Positions 1 through 9,340 are shown, counted from the stretch's first letter. The stretch: 43,964 bases of DNA from Planctomycetota bacterium (GCA_013816485.1 JACDEI010000043.1:1-43964), one strand, 5' to 3'. Translations and numbers: made by a program. The notes: generated by a model not told the origin, from the sequence alone.

Positions 1-10
1 GGAAGACGGG

Positions 11-58
11 CCATTTGGAGCGGAGGCATGGCCGTAGGCCATGTTGAGCACCAAATGG
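11..58. repeat. nested palindrome at window start
   Basis: CCATTTGG (11-18) pairs with CCAAATGG (51-58), and inside it CATGGCC (27-33) pairs with GGCCATG (37-43) across a 3-base loop. It lies beside the dispersed repeat at 71-129 and downstream of the minus-strand gene ending at 259. It may be part of the same hairpin element; the left boundary is outside or at the edge of the window. No gene is visible in 1-258. Confidence 0.55.
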
Positions 59-70
59 TTCGTCTGACGC

Positions 71-129
71 CGCCGCAGCCGACGAGGGCGGGGCGCAGTA
101 GGAATGAGCCGTGAAACCGCCTCTTAGGG
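71..129. repeat. dispersed repeat, copy 1 of 2
   Basis: A 59-base stretch beginning CGCCGCAGCCGACGAGGGCG recurs at 6824-6883 with three substitutions and one extra T. Both copies lie at the 3' side of a minus-strand gene. The second copy has a left arm that folds back on it (ACTGCGCC with GGCGCAGT); this copy shows only part of that fold. Function is unknown; it looks like an intergenic hairpin family. Confidence 0.75.
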
Positions 130-258
130 CGTGCAGCAGATGAATCTCCTGCCCACGCAGCCCAGCCGCGGTTCACCGTCAGACGTGGGCACTTGGCTGC
201 TGTCTCCTTGGACGCGGCGAACAGGAGCGGAGGCCGCATGGCGGTCAAGGACGACGAA

Positions 259-720
259 TCAGTCCCCCTCTTCCATGGTGATGAGGTAACCCACCAGTCC
301 GCCAGTGGTGACGAACAGAGCCACGAGCCCAGGCATGGCGACGATCAGCGTGCCGAGCCGGACCTGGTTGAGCAGCACCACCAACATGAACAGTCCACCG
401 AACGCCATGATGCTGCGCGCGACACCCCATCCGGCGGCAAAGGCCAATGCCGCTGCCGCCCCGCCGCCACCGGCCGTCGTCAGCAGTGGCCACCAACCGG
501 CTCGCCCGATCCATCCCATGAAGCCGTTGTTGCTGATCATGCCCGCGAGGATGAGACTCAGGCTCGGCAGCAGCAGACCGACCAGAATGGTGACGACGCG
601 GTAGGTCTCGCGCCGTTGGCGCCAGCGCCGGGCACGGATGACCTCCTGTTGAAGACGCTCCTCCAACTCGCGTGCCAGATCCTCCGGTGTTTTCATCCGT
701 GGCGGGCGCGGCAGTACCAT
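259..720 (-). CDS. small multi-pass membrane protein, unknown function
   Basis: The 153-residue reading has a short basic, coiled N-terminus (LARELEERLQQEVIRARRWRQRR) followed by about four hydrophobic segments, so it is an inner-membrane protein with a cytoplasmic N-terminal helix. I do not recognise a family. The start at 720 is chosen over the ATG at 696 because it gives a little more N-terminal sequence with a purine-rich upstream; neither has a strong ribosome site. It is divergent from rlmN, with about 190 bases between them that must hold both promoters. The stop lies about 130 bases from a dispersed repeat. Longer readings upstream overlap rlmN and are rejected. Confidence 0.6.
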   Translation of the reverse strand: MVLPRPPRMKTPEDLARELEERLQQEVIRARRWRQRRETYRVVTILVGLLLPSLSLILAGMISNNGFMGWIGRAGWWPLLTTAGGGGAAAALAFAAGWGVARSIMAFGGLFMLVVLLNQVRLGTLIVAMPGLVALFVTTGGLVGYLITMEEGD

Positions 721-906
721 GTCCGCCACGTTATCCGCCGGAACACTCGGAACCACCGGAGCCGGCCGGGATCCTGCCGGAATGCCGCAGGGGAATGCCA
801 CGGGCTTACGCAGGTGGACGCACGTGGACGCACGCGACGACGCGTGCGTAGTGGCGATTGCAGGCAGTGCGTGCATCGCTGGATGGCTGGCTAGTCTGCG
901 TCCCCG

Positions 907-1944
907 ATGGATTTCTATGGCCTTACCCAGGAAGAGTTGCGTACGTGGGCGACCGGCATCGGTCTGCCGGCGTTCCGCGCCAATCAGCTCTTCACCGGCC
1001 TCTACCGACCCGACGTCATGGGCTTTGCCGACATCAAGGGTCTGCCGCGCGACCTGATCGGGCGCTTGGCCAACGAATTCCGGCTCTTTCCGGCCGAGGA
1101 ACACACGCGCCAAGAAAGTCGCGACGGCACGGTGAAGTCCTTGCTGCGCCTGCAAGATGGCAAGCTGATCGAATGCGTGTCCATCCCCACCAGCGACCGC
1201 CATACGGTGTGCGTGTCGTCACAAGTCGGTTGCGCGGTCGGCTGCACCTTCTGCGCCTCCGGGCAGAACGGCGTCGAACGCGACCTGACCGCTGGCGAGA
1301 TCGTCTACCAGATCCTCCACCATCATCGCCGTCGTCCGGTGACCAACGTGGTGTTCATGGGTTCGGGCGAGCCGTTGTTCAACTACGCCAACGTGCTCCA
1401 GGCAGTGCGCGTGCTGGCGGAGCCGGAAGGCCTGGGGATGGGTCGGCGGCGTTTCACCATCTCGACCTCTGGCGTGCCAAACCGCATCCGCAGCCTCGCA
1501 CAGGATGAGCCGCAGGTGACCCTGGCATTATCGATCCATGCCGCCGACGACGAGACGCGCAACCGCATCGTGCCACTCAACCGCCGCTGGCCACTCGACG
1601 ACCTGATGTCGGCGATGGACGATTACAGCACCTTAGTGAACCGCCGCATGACGCTGGAGTACGTCCTGCTGGCGGACGCCAACATGAGTCCCGAACACGC
1701 CGACCGGCTGGCATTGCTGGCGCGACGCTACGGCGCGCACATCAACCTCATCCCCTTCAATCCGGTGACCGAGACCCCGCACATCCGCCCGACCACCACG
1801 CAGGTCGACGCCTTTGTCGCCCGTGTCACCGAAGCCGGCGGCCATTGCACCGTGCGCGGCCAGCGTGGTGCCGACATCGATGCGGCGTGCGGGCAATTGA
1901 AGAAGAAACAGATACAGGCGACCGTCGATCATCATCACGAGTGA
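907..1944 (+). CDS. rlmN: 23S rRNA/tRNA adenine-C2 methyltransferase RlmN
   Basis: Radical SAM enzyme that methylates C2 of adenosine in 23S rRNA (A2503 in E. coli) and in some tRNAs. The 345 residues match the usual family length. The iron-sulfur cluster cysteines are C109, C113 and C116 in CAVGCTFC. C102 lies seven residues earlier, where the second-site catalytic cysteine sits in E. coli, and C328 in DIDAACGQL is the methyl-carrying cysteine. The usual GMGEP motif reads GSGEP here, which is a small deviation. No Shine-Dalgarno is obvious before the ATG at 907. It is monocistronic, divergent from a membrane protein gene and convergent with the gene ending at 2049. Known family function; identification is firm. 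Confidence 0.95.
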   Translation: MDFYGLTQEELRTWATGIGLPAFRANQLFTGLYRPDVMGFADIKGLPRDLIGRLANEFRLFPAEEHTRQESRDGTVKSLLRLQDGKLIECVSIPTSDRHTVCVSSQVGCAVGCTFCASGQNGVERDLTAGEIVYQILHHHRRRPVTNVVFMGSGEPLFNYANVLQAVRVLAEPEGLGMGRRRFTISTSGVPNRIRSLAQDEPQVTLALSIHAADDETRNRIVPLNRRWPLDDLMSAMDDYSTLVNRRMTLEYVLLADANMSPEHADRLALLARRYGAHINLIPFNPVTETPHIRPTTTQVDAFVARVTEAGGHCTVRGQRGADIDAACGQLKKKQIQATVDHHHE

Positions 1945-2048
1945 GTGGCAGAGGTCGTGGGTTAGGGAGTGGTTTCACCACCATCTGCGTAGCGAGCCCG
2001 GCCATCGTCGAGCGGCCGAAGTCCATCTTCGACAACCCTGACGTATGC

Positions 2049-5000
2049 CTACGGCCTCCTGAGCCCGAACATCACTAGGCACATCGCCAACAGCACTGCG
2101 GCAACGCCACCACCCAGGCCACAGCTACTTTTACCACTATCGCTCGCGCTACCTGGATTACCGCCACCACCACCACTTCCTGCAACCGTGACTGCGAGCG
2201 GTGGGCTGGCGGAAGAGGTGCCACCTGCGTTCTCCGCCGTGACCGTCACCGTATGATTTCCAGGCGGCAGACCAACTAGGGTATACGACCACGTGCCATT
2301 ACCTGCCGCGATGACGCTGCCGACCTCAACGCCATTCACCAGGATGTGCACTTCTGCCCCAGCCTGCGTGACGCCGGACAGGGTCGGAGTCGCAGAGCCA
2401 TCGCCGCTGAGCGAAGGGCTGGCAGGAGTCGGCGGAGGACTGCTGGGGGCGACCACGGTCACGGTGATCGCGGCTGACGTAGTCGCGGCACCGTTATTAT
2501 CCGTCGCGCGCGCACTCAGTTGATAAGTGCCAGCCGGCACGGCGTTCCAGGCGAAGTCGTACGGCGCGAGGTTTTCGGTGTGCTGTAACACGCCGCCGAC
2601 CAGGAATTCGACTTTGCTCACCGTGCCATCGCTATCCGTCGCGAGCGCCGCCGCAGCGATGTTCGCTGGTGCCGTAAATGACGCGCCATTGCCGGGAGCA
2701 CTGATCGACACTGTCGGTGGCACATTGGTCGGCGGCGAACCCGCGCTGGTGACGAGCACCACCCAATCAGATGCGCTATCAGCCGGCGGCGTGCCGAGCG
2801 AACGCGTCGCACCACCGCTGACGCTGGTAACGCTGCCATTTTGCAGCGCACCACCACTGCGGGGATTGTACCACTTCACGGTGAAGGAACCGCTCTGGCC
2901 ACTGAGGTTGAGATCGGCGCTGCCACCCTGGCCCGCCGGGATGTAAACCGCGTAGGTAGCACCGGTTTTTGCCAAACAGTAACGACCGTTGTTCGCCGAC
3001 GTCGCATTGCCGACCAATGGATCGTTGCTGGTCATCTCGGTAAACGGCAGGTGCGTGCGGAAAAACACCAACGCGTGATTGCTCATCGCCCACCAATCAG
3101 CGCGACTACGCCAGTCGCGGCAGGACAGGTCCGAATCGGGATGGGAATATCCGAAGTACGCTTCGACGCCGGCACCACCAGCCATCAGATTGCCCCACAG
3201 CACCTGATGGCGCAAATTATTACGATTGGGGCCGCCACCTCCGTAGCCCGCCCAACCTGCTTGTGGGGGAATACCATCGCCGGCTGAACCTTGTTCGTCA
3301 TTGGCGACGACCCAGACCTTGCCAGCGGCGGCCGATTCACTGATCCATTGTCTGGTCTCATTATGGACTTCGTCCCAATTGATCTGCACCGACGCTCCCA
3401 TCAATTTTGACGCACTACCCAACAGTGGGCGATAAACCGCCTCTTGTTGCCCAGGATAGGTGTGCAGCACCACGGGATGGCGATAGGGATCGGTGTCGTA
3501 GAAATACTGCGCCATGTCTTTGCGTTGTTGCGTGGTCTGGTCGGCGGACTCTTCGCCCAGATTCCAATTCAGTCCCAGGTGATGGCCGAAACGGGCGATC
3601 AACTCGCGGTAATACAGCTTGCGCTCGGTGCCTACGGCGCCGCCATCGAGCAAGGTTTCATTTTCCGTCTCCTGAGTTTTGAAGTGCAGGAACATGCCCC
3701 GCTGGTCGCCATGTTCGAAGAGGCGTTCCCACTGGTCGAGTTTCGAACAGTCCATCCGCGTGCGGATGTTGAAGTCGTAGTACGGCCACACATCTTTGGA
3801 GTCGCCGTTGATGTTCATGGTCAAAAAGCTGAAGACATTGCAGCCGGTTCCCGCCAGGTAGTTGATCGCCCCGATCGCACCCTTGCCTTTCGTGCTCTTC
3901 CATACCGGTTCACCGGACTGCCAATCACCGATATGCGCCGACCAGTTGTGACGGCGGTCGGTTCCGGACTGCGTCACCGTGCCATCGATATCGGTGTTGT
4001 TGAGGAAGTTCTCTGGCGCATCAGCGCCGGCCTTGATGAACCATTCGTTGTTGCCTTGGTGGCGCAGGTAGCGCTCGCCGACGTAGGCTAAGCGACCTTT
4101 CCCGCGGAAATCCCGCCCGGTCTTGTCGGTTGCCGCCACGGAAAAGGTTCCCGTCAGGCCGTGATAGGGCGCGAGCGTCGCACCACCGCCATTCACCGCG
4201 ACATTGGTGCCCTGATGGAAACTGATGGTGTAGGTCCACGTGCCGGTGACATCCGGACTGACATGGGCGCGCCATTTATTGCCGCTGGTCGCCGAGCTCT
4301 CCGCCGCGTTGCCATCAGCCGCGAAATACCCCGGCACGTTGTAACTGAGTGCGCCTTTGCTGAATGTCACCTGCATGCGGTAGTCGAGGAAGGGATTCGG
4401 CGTTGCTGATTCAGATGCACTTGGCCCATCCAAGGTCAACGTCACCTTGTGCCATTGTTTGCGTTCACCGCTGATCGTCACGTTAGCGCTGCCGCCGCCA
4501 CCGCCGCCGCCAGCCACACGAGCTGACTCGCCACGATCAGTGCTGGTGGCATACGCCGTGGTCACCGCCGACGTGTACAGCACGATACGATCTATGCTGA
4601 ACTGCGTCGAACGGCCCGACAGCTCCAAGGTCGCCGACGCACCAGCGGCGAACTCCGCGTAAATGAAATGGGCATCGTTGTCGACCGTGTTGCTGTTCCA
4701 TGACCAGGTGTTTGCGGAGTTGTTGTAAACCTTGGTCCACGCCGTGCCGAGGCTCCGCACATCGGTGCCGTTTGAGCGTACGGCTTCCACCGCGGTCGCG
4801 CCCTGCACCCGCATCCACACGTCGTTGTAATCGGTGGACGCTGATGGCTGGCTACGCAGTTGAATGCGATAACGTCCAGCAGTGCTGATGCTGATGGGAT
4901 AACTCAGGATGCCTGCCCCGGCGGCATCAATGCCCGTGCTGGTGTTGCCCTTTCTCCATTCGTAACAACCGCTGCCCGTGTGGCCGCCGCGATAGGTTTC

Positions 5001-5141
5001 TTTCGTCCACGACCCCGCGAGCGGTGCGGATTCGACCTCCATCACCACCAACCCGCCACTTTCCTGAAAGGGATCTGCTGCCGTTCCCGCAGTCGCAAAG
5101 AGGGCAAGGAAGACTACTTGGATAAGAGTACCAATACGCAT
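2049..5141 (-). CDS. secreted DUF5060/glycoside-hydrolase-like protein with Ig repeats and C-terminal anchor
   Basis: A 1030-residue exported protein. It has a signal peptide (about 1-22, ending GTAADPF), then a carbohydrate-binding-like beta domain with a poly-Gly linker (about 25-215). Next come a DUF5060-type domain ([12 protein letters not shown]...), a TIM-barrel-like central region ([23 protein letters not shown]) and a domain like the putative collagen-binding domain of collagenases ([20 protein letters not shown]). Two Ig-like domains follow ([27 protein letters not shown]). The C-terminus is Gly-rich, then SSCGLGGG, a hydrophobic helix and RRP, a tripartite sorting-tail layout. By family, such proteins act on polysaccharides or glycoproteins outside the cell; the substrate cannot be told. 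The ATG at 5141 is preceded by AAGGAG at good spacing. Monocistronic, convergent with rlmN. Confidence 0.85.
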   Translation of the reverse strand: MRIGTLIQVVFLALFATAGTAADPFQESGGLVVMEVESAPLAGSWTKETYRGGHTGSGCYEWRKGNTSTGIDAAGAGILSYPISISTAGRYRIQLRSQPSASTDYNDVWMRVQGATAVEAVRSNGTDVRSLGTAWTKVYNNSANTWSWNSNTVDNDAHFIYAEFAAGASATLELSGRSTQFSIDRIVLYTSAVTTAYATSTDRGESARVAGGGGGGGSANVTISGERKQWHKVTLTLDGPSASESATPNPFLDYRMQVTFSKGALSYNVPGYFAADGNAAESSATSGNKWRAHVSPDVTGTWTYTISFHQGTNVAVNGGGATLAPYHGLTGTFSVAATDKTGRDFRGKGRLAYVGERYLRHQGNNEWFIKAGADAPENFLNNTDIDGTVTQSGTDRRHNWSAHIGDWQSGEPVWKSTKGKGAIGAINYLAGTGCNVFSFLTMNINGDSKDVWPYYDFNIRTRMDCSKLDQWERLFEHGDQRGMFLHFKTQETENETLLDGGAVGTERKLYYRELIARFGHHLGLNWNLGEESADQTTQQRKDMAQYFYDTDPYRHPVVLHTYPGQQEAVYRPLLGSASKLMGASVQINWDEVHNETRQWISESAAAGKVWVVANDEQGSAGDGIPPQAGWAGYGGGGPNRNNLRHQVLWGNLMAGGAGVEAYFGYSHPDSDLSCRDWRSRADWWAMSNHALVFFRTHLPFTEMTSNDPLVGNATSANNGRYCLAKTGATYAVYIPAGQGGSADLNLSGQSGSFTVKWYNPRSGGALQNGSVTSVSGGATRSLGTPPADSASDWVVLVTSAGSPPTNVPPTVSISAPGNGASFTAPANIAAAALATDSDGTVSKVEFLVGGVLQHTENLAPYDFAWNAVPAGTYQLSARATDNNGAATTSAAITVTVVAPSSPPPTPASPSLSGDGSATPTLSGVTQAGAEVHILVNGVEVGSVIAAGNGTWSYTLVGLPPGNHTVTVTAENAGGTSSASPPLAVTVAGSGGGGGNPGSASDSGKSSCGLGGGVAAVLLAMCLVMFGLRRP

Positions 5142-5356
5142 GGGTCAGCTCCTTCTGGAGGGATGGCTGACGGCCAATGCGGTGAGTGGAGGTGAATAGG
5201 CGGTGAATAGGCGGTGGTGGCGCTTGGCGATCTACGTCCGTATCACTCGGGAGTACAACGACGTGATGTGAGTGAAGCGTATTCCGGCGTGGCCTCTTTT
5301 GCGCCGACGAGGGCAGGACACCGTCGCAGAGGATTTTGAAACCACCCCGAAACAAC

Positions 5357-5384
5357 GCGAGCGTGGCGCAAACCGCCACGCTCG
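5357..5384 (-). terminator. hairpin after the gene ending at 5409
   Basis: CGAGCGTGGCG (5358-5368), loop CAAAC, then CGCCACGCTCG (5374-5384) form an 11-bp perfect stem. On the minus strand it is followed by TTGTTTC, a weak T-rich tail. It lies 25 bases past the stop codon of the minus-strand gene 5409-6638, as a terminator should. Confidence 0.65.
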
Positions 5385-5408
5385 TCATCGATCAGCAGCA
5401 GCGACGAC

Positions 5409-6638
5409 TCAGGGCGTCGGGTACTTGTCGAGCAGCGCCTTGGCCTGCGAGATGTACTCGTCCATGCCGAAGCGGTCGACCACCTGTTGCAGACGGGTGC
5501 GCGCATCGCGCAGGGCCTGCTCGCCGATGGTCTTGGGAATGCCCGGGGCCTTGTAGTCGGTGTAACGGCTGTCGGCGTACTTCTGGGCGCTTTCCCACGC
5601 CTGCTTGGCCGAATCCTCGACGAAGCTGCGCAGGTGGGCGAAATTGCCCTGCTCGAACTTGTCCTTGTACTCGCCCAGCTTGTCGAGCGCGGCCTTGAAC
5701 TGCTCCTGCTTCACCAACGCCTTCACCTCGCCATGGGCGAGTTTCTCCTGATCGCTGGTGATGGCCGCCAGACGGCGGTCCTTCTCCTGGTCGATGCGGT
5801 TCATCTGCGACTTGACCTCCTGCACCATGCCAGCGTAGTCGGCGACGTATTCGTCGCGTCCGCCTGCGGGCGGTTCGACCGGATTGGCGATGAACAGGCC
5901 GGTGAGTTTTTCATGCTCGATCAACGCTGGCTCGCTGAGGTCGGCGATGGTGCGGAACCCTTCCATCACCTGACGGTGGTTGGCCTCGGCCTTGATGTCG
6001 CGTTCGAGCTTGTCGATGCGCGGCTCGGTCTCACGGATCTTCTTGCCGATCTCGATCGCCTTGTAGGCGAGCTGTTTGCTGACCAGCAACGGATCGTGTT
6101 CGTCGATCGGTTCCTTGGCGTTGCCCAGTTCCGGGACGGCGATGACCTTAAGGCCGTCGTTGAACGCGGCACGCGCTTCGCGCGGCTGACGGTTCTTCAG
6201 GGTGGTCTCAATCATGCGGTACTTGTTCTCGCCTTCGCTGACCACGGCCTGGGCCTTCTTCACCCCTTCATCCTCACGCAGGAAGAAGAACCAGCCGGCA
6301 CCGATGGCACCGAGGAACAACACCAAGCACAACATCAGAACGAAGAACGACTTCACCGCCTTGCGCCGCGCGATCTGTTCCTCCGGGGTCAGCACCCGGC
6401 CACTCTTGTAGGCCGGAGTCTTGGTCGAGGACGGCACCTGCATGCGGCGCGACTTGCGGCCGCCAGCGGCAGTGCGCCGGCTGGATCCGCTGGAGGATTC
6501 CTCCGCCGGAGCTTCACCCGCGTCCAGCTCCGGTTCGTCGGGGGCTGCCGGATCGATCGGTTCCAGGGCGGAATTCGGATTGTTGGAACGTGGCGCGGGG
6601 CGCCCGGTGGCAGCACGAGTACGACGGGAAGTGGCCAT
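5409..6638 (-). CDS. single-pass membrane protein with long periplasmic helical region, unknown function
   Basis: The 409-residue protein has a disordered, Arg/Ser/Pro-rich cytoplasmic N-terminus (1-95), one membrane helix (about 97-120, KSFFVLMLCLVLFLGAIGAG) and a charged, largely helical C-terminal part of nearly 290 residues with a TPR-like look. I do not recognise a named family. The ATG at 6638 is chosen because AGGAG lies just upstream; a longer reading to 6692 has no such site. It is transcribed alone and ends in a hairpin at 5358-5384. The architecture (disordered tail, one helix, repeat-like exterior) resembles the protein at 18870-19808, which suggests a recurrent scaffold type; that is inference only. 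Confidence 0.75.
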   Translation of the reverse strand: MATSRRTRAATGRPAPRSNNPNSALEPIDPAAPDEPELDAGEAPAEESSSGSSRRTAAGGRKSRRMQVPSSTKTPAYKSGRVLTPEEQIARRKAVKSFFVLMLCLVLFLGAIGAGWFFFLREDEGVKKAQAVVSEGENKYRMIETTLKNRQPREARAAFNDGLKVIAVPELGNAKEPIDEHDPLLVSKQLAYKAIEIGKKIRETEPRIDKLERDIKAEANHRQVMEGFRTIADLSEPALIEHEKLTGLFIANPVEPPAGGRDEYVADYAGMVQEVKSQMNRIDQEKDRRLAAITSDQEKLAHGEVKALVKQEQFKAALDKLGEYKDKFEQGNFAHLRSFVEDSAKQAWESAQKYADSRYTDYKAPGIPKTIGEQALRDARTRLQQVVDRFGMDEYISQAKALLDKYPTP

Positions 6639-6805
6639 GTGCAGGACTCCTGGATCGGGGCCGCACGCTAAGCCCGGCTTGGGCAGCAACAACCGACGAG
6701 AAATCAGTCCGACATCACTGTGTGGTCAGCGGGGGGCAGGTGTCATGCACCAGCCCCCTGCCCAGGACTTTGCCCGACATGCCTGGGTAACGTCCGAGGC
6801 CATTT

Positions 6806-6883
6806 CACCGCCCATTCTTACTGCGCCGCAGCCGACGAGGGCGGGGCGCAGTCGGAATAGGCCGTGAAACCGCCTCTTTAGGG
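6806..6883. repeat. dispersed hairpin repeat, copy 2, overlapping the panD stop
   Basis: 6824-6883 matches 71-129 at all but three positions plus one extra T. Here the element folds: ATTCTTACTGCGCC (about 6814-6827) pairs with the stretch ending GGCGCAGTCGGAAT at 6858 with few mismatches. Outside this, TTTCAC (6803-6808) can pair with GTGAAA. The repeat runs into the panD stop codon (TAA, 6880-6878). Confidence 0.75.
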
Positions 6884-7237
6884 AGCGCTGGGAACGATCT
6901 GGTTGGCGCGGTCCAGCAACACCACCGTGGGCTTGTGGCTGCGGACCTCGTCCTCGTTCATCATCACGTAGCTCAGGACGATCAACTGGTCCCCGACCTG
7001 CGCATGCCGGGCGGCCGCGCCGTTGACGATGATCTCGCGTTTGCCGCGTTCCCCAGAGATCAGGTAGGTCTCCAGCCGGTAGCCATTGCTGATGTTGAGC
7101 ACCTGGACCTTCTGATGGACCAGCATGCCGGCGCGCTCGATCAGTTCGATGTCGACCGTCAAGCTGCCCTGATAGCCCAGCCGGCATTCGGTCACGGTCG
7201 CATGGTGGAGCTTGGCCTGGAACATCTCGCGCAGCAT
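6878..7237 (-). CDS. panD: aspartate 1-decarboxylase
   Basis: Pyruvoyl enzyme that decarboxylates L-aspartate to beta-alanine for pantothenate and coenzyme A. The 119 residues start MLREMFQAKLHH. With the ATG at 7237 the numbering falls exactly on the E. coli enzyme: Lys9, Gly24-Ser25 (self-cleavage site, giving the pyruvoyl group) and Thr57-Tyr58, followed by VNGAAARHAQVGD. AGGAAG precedes this start; a longer reading to 7324 would run through a terminator hairpin and is rejected. The last codons and the stop lie inside a dispersed repeat, so the C-terminal IVPSAP may have been altered by its arrival. It lies downstream of the barrel gene, separated from it by a terminator. Confidence 0.95.
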   Translation of the reverse strand: MLREMFQAKLHHATVTECRLGYQGSLTVDIELIERAGMLVHQKVQVLNISNGYRLETYLISGERGKREIIVNGAAARHAQVGDQLIVLSYVMMNEDEVRSHKPTVVLLDRANQIVPSAP

Positions 7238-7289
7238 GGGGGCTTCCTGGAGGGGCGGGATCATGGGGTACGGAGCCGCCAAGAAACAG

Positions 7290-7320
7290 GCAATCCCCGG
7301 AGGTTCGCTCCGGGGATTGC
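7290..7320 (-). terminator. intrinsic terminator of the barrel-protein gene
   Basis: GCAATCCCCGGAG (7290-7302), a 5-base loop and CTCCGGGGATTGC (7308-7320) make a perfect 13-bp stem. On the minus strand it is followed by TGTTTCTT. It lies 20 bases past the stop of the gene 7340-8044 and before the panD start, so it separates the two transcripts. Confidence 0.85.
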
Positions 7321-7339
7321 GCACGTTACGAGCGCAGGA

Positions 7340-8044
7340 TCAGAAGCGGTAGCCAACCGAGACGTTGAGATACCCGCCGCCACCGCTGAAGGTGTATTCA
7401 TCGTTCGTGCTTTTTTCTTCGACCGTGGTGCCGAAGCCGGCCGCACCGATGTCCAGACCAAGCTGGAGACCGAAATCGAAGGTGTAGTAAGCGCCGAGCT
7501 GGCCGGCGAAACGGGCGTAGCCGCCGGTTTCGGAATCCTCAGCGCCCTCGGTCTCGACCACTGCCGAACCAGCAGACAACACCACCGCCGGCAGTTCGAA
7601 GTGCCAGTTGCGCGTCGGACGCCAGACGAAGGCGGCGTAGATGTCGATACCAGTCGCATTCACCGTGCTGGTGATATCGCTGCCTTCAGGCTCGCCGTCA
7701 TAGGAGTGGGCGAACAAGCCACCACCGACCGCGAAGCCGACACCACCCGGCCTGGCGCGCAGGTAGATCAGGTGCACGGCCAACGTGCCGCCTTCACCAT
7801 CCTCGTAATCCACTTCGGTGTCGGTGTCGTCGTTCTCGACCGTGGAGATTCCGCCACCGCCGCCCAACGTCAGGCGCAGGTCGAGGTTGTTCAGCAGGCT
7901 GGTGTCGGCTTTTTCTTCGGCTCTGGCGGCGGGTGCCGGTGCTGGCTCGGCTTCTGGCACTGGCGCTGGCGCCGGATCGCCTTCAGCGGCCATCACGGCC
8001 AGAGCCGGGATCAGCAGGGCGAGAACGCGGAAATGTGACGACAT
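7340..8044 (-). CDS. outer-membrane beta-barrel-like protein, unknown function
   Basis: The 234-residue protein has a signal peptide (MSSHFRVLALLIPALAVMAAEG), a Pro/Ala/Glu-rich linker (about 22-48), and alternating glycine-rich amphipathic strands (LRLTLGGGGGI, GVGFAVGGGLFAHSY, YARFAGQLGAYYTFDFGLQLGLDIG). It ends in VGYRF, the aromatic last residue typical of substrates of the outer-membrane assembly machinery. The start at 8044 is preceded by AAGGAG at ideal spacing; a longer reading to 8107 lacks one. It may be a small porin or a surface barrel; the specific role is not evident. Transcribed with its own terminator. Confidence 0.8.
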   Translation of the reverse strand: MSSHFRVLALLIPALAVMAAEGDPAPAPVPEAEPAPAPAARAEEKADTSLLNNLDLRLTLGGGGGISTVENDDTDTEVDYEDGEGGTLAVHLIYLRARPGGVGFAVGGGLFAHSYDGEPEGSDITSTVNATGIDIYAAFVWRPTRNWHFELPAVVLSAGSAVVETEGAEDSETGGYARFAGQLGAYYTFDFGLQLGLDIGAAGFGTTVEEKSTNDEYTFSGGGGYLNVSVGYRF

Positions 8045-8109
8045 GGAGTCTCCTTGGTCGGGGGTGCTCAATGGGATACCGCTACGCGGACGCTTGATTA
8101 CAATCAATC

Positions 8110-9243
8110 TCAGCCGTGGGAAGCCTGCGGCCGCACGCGCTCCACCACCTCCAGCCCGTGACCCGTCAGCGCGGCGATGTGACGATCCGCACTGGTGATC
8201 AGACGCATCTGCCGAACTCCAAGATGATGAAGGATTTGTGCCCCGGTGCCGTAATCGCGTGCGTCCATCGACGACTCGGGATCCAGAGTCGTCAGGTGAC
8301 GGGTACCGCCCAGTTTGACCAACGATCCCGCAAGGCCGACGCCGTTGGTGTCGCGCATGTGCAGGAACACCCCCTCACCAGCAGCCGCGAGTTGTTTGAG
8401 CGCGTCGGTCGGCGGCAACGACCCAGGGACGCCAAAGATGTCACCCAGGATCTGTTCCTTCTGCACGCGCACGAGGATCGGATCGGCGATCTCGGCATCG
8501 GGTTTCAGGCGATCGCCGCACACCAACGCCAGATGGTGCTCACCGCTGATACGGCTGCGGTAGCTGTAAGCCCGGAAACTGCCGGCCGGCGTCGCCACCA
8601 TTGCTTCGGCCACCAAATCGATGGTGCGTTCGCGCCGCTCACGCCAGGCGATGACGTCGGCGATCGACGCCAGCAGCAGACCGTGTTGTTTGCCGAACTC
8701 GACCAGATCGGGCAGGCGCGCCATCTCGCCGTCGGGTTTCATGATCTCGCAGATCACCGCGGCGGATTTGAGACCGGCGAGCCGTGAGAGGTCGGTGGAG
8801 GCCTCGCTGTGTCCGGCACGCACCAACACGCCACCGTCGCGGGCACGCAGCGGGAAGATGTGTCCCGGCGAAACAATGTCCTGCGGCTTCACGTCATCGC
8901 CGATGGCGACGTGGATGGTGCGTGCGCGGTCGCCGGCGCTGATGCCGGTGGTGACCCCTTCACGCGCTTCGATCGAGAGCGTGAACGCGGTCGCCAGACG
9001 CGAGCGGTTGTCGCGCGTCATCAGCGGCAGACCGAGACGGTCGAGCATGCCGCCTTCCATCGCCAAACAGATCAGGCCGCAACCCTTGGTCGCCATGAAG
9101 GCAATGGCCTTGGCGTCGGCGAACTGCGCCGCCATCACCAAGTCGCCCTCGTTCTCGCGATCCTCGTCATCGACCAGGATGATCATCTGGCCCTTGGCCA
9201 GGGCAGCGAGGACGTCAGGGATGGGGCTGAAGGGCATGGGCAT
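8110..9243 (-). CDS. ribB: 3,4-dihydroxy-2-butanone 4-phosphate synthase with degenerate GTP cyclohydrolase II domain
   Basis: The first 205 residues are a complete DHBP synthase, which makes the four-carbon unit of riboflavin from ribulose 5-phosphate. DDEDRENEGD is at 25-34, RAGHSEASTDL at about 142-152, and AVICEIMKPDG follows. Residues from about 215 align with GTP cyclohydrolase II, but the zinc-site region that normally reads ECLTGD(V/A)FGSxRCDCG is here EQILGDIFGVPGSLPP (about 264-279). All three zinc cysteines are lost, while YGTGAQIL and GLEVVERV are kept. By known enzymology the second domain cannot be a normal GTP cyclohydrolase II, so the cell needs a separate ribA, not seen in this window. 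Such ribB-with-dead-ribA fusions are known in other bacteria. No clear ribosome site precedes the ATG at 9243. Confidence 0.9.
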   Translation of the reverse strand: MPMPFSPIPDVLAALAKGQMIILVDDEDRENEGDLVMAAQFADAKAIAFMATKGCGLICLAMEGGMLDRLGLPLMTRDNRSRLATAFTLSIEAREGVTTGISAGDRARTIHVAIGDDVKPQDIVSPGHIFPLRARDGGVLVRAGHSEASTDLSRLAGLKSAAVICEIMKPDGEMARLPDLVEFGKQHGLLLASIADVIAWRERRERTIDLVAEAMVATPAGSFRAYSYRSRISGEHHLALVCGDRLKPDAEIADPILVRVQKEQILGDIFGVPGSLPPTDALKQLAAAGEGVFLHMRDTNGVGLAGSLVKLGGTRHLTTLDPESSMDARDYGTGAQILHHLGVRQMRLITSADRHIAALTGHGLEVVERVRPQASHG

Positions 9244-9274
9244 TTCCGGGGCGGGAGCCTAGGGAAGTCCGAAG

Positions 9275-9340
9275 GGTACGAAAGGTACGAGGGGTACGAA
9301 GGGTCCGTGACCTTTCGTACCCCTCGTACCTTTCGTACCC
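9275..9340. repeat. tandem-unit hairpin between ribB and the GntR gene
   Basis: The left arm (9275-9304) is three 10-base units of the form GTACGAAAGG/GTACGAGGG. The right arm (9310-9339) is its reverse complement with one mismatch in 30, across the loop CCGTG. It lies downstream of the minus-strand regulator gene (stop at 9357) and just before ribB (start 9243). It could end the regulator transcript but has no T-tail. Confidence 0.8.

Noticed and set aside
5168..5190. CCAATGCGGT near 5170 similar to MITE ends
   Set aside because: Only ten bases agree and there is no opposite end, hairpin core or target duplication nearby.
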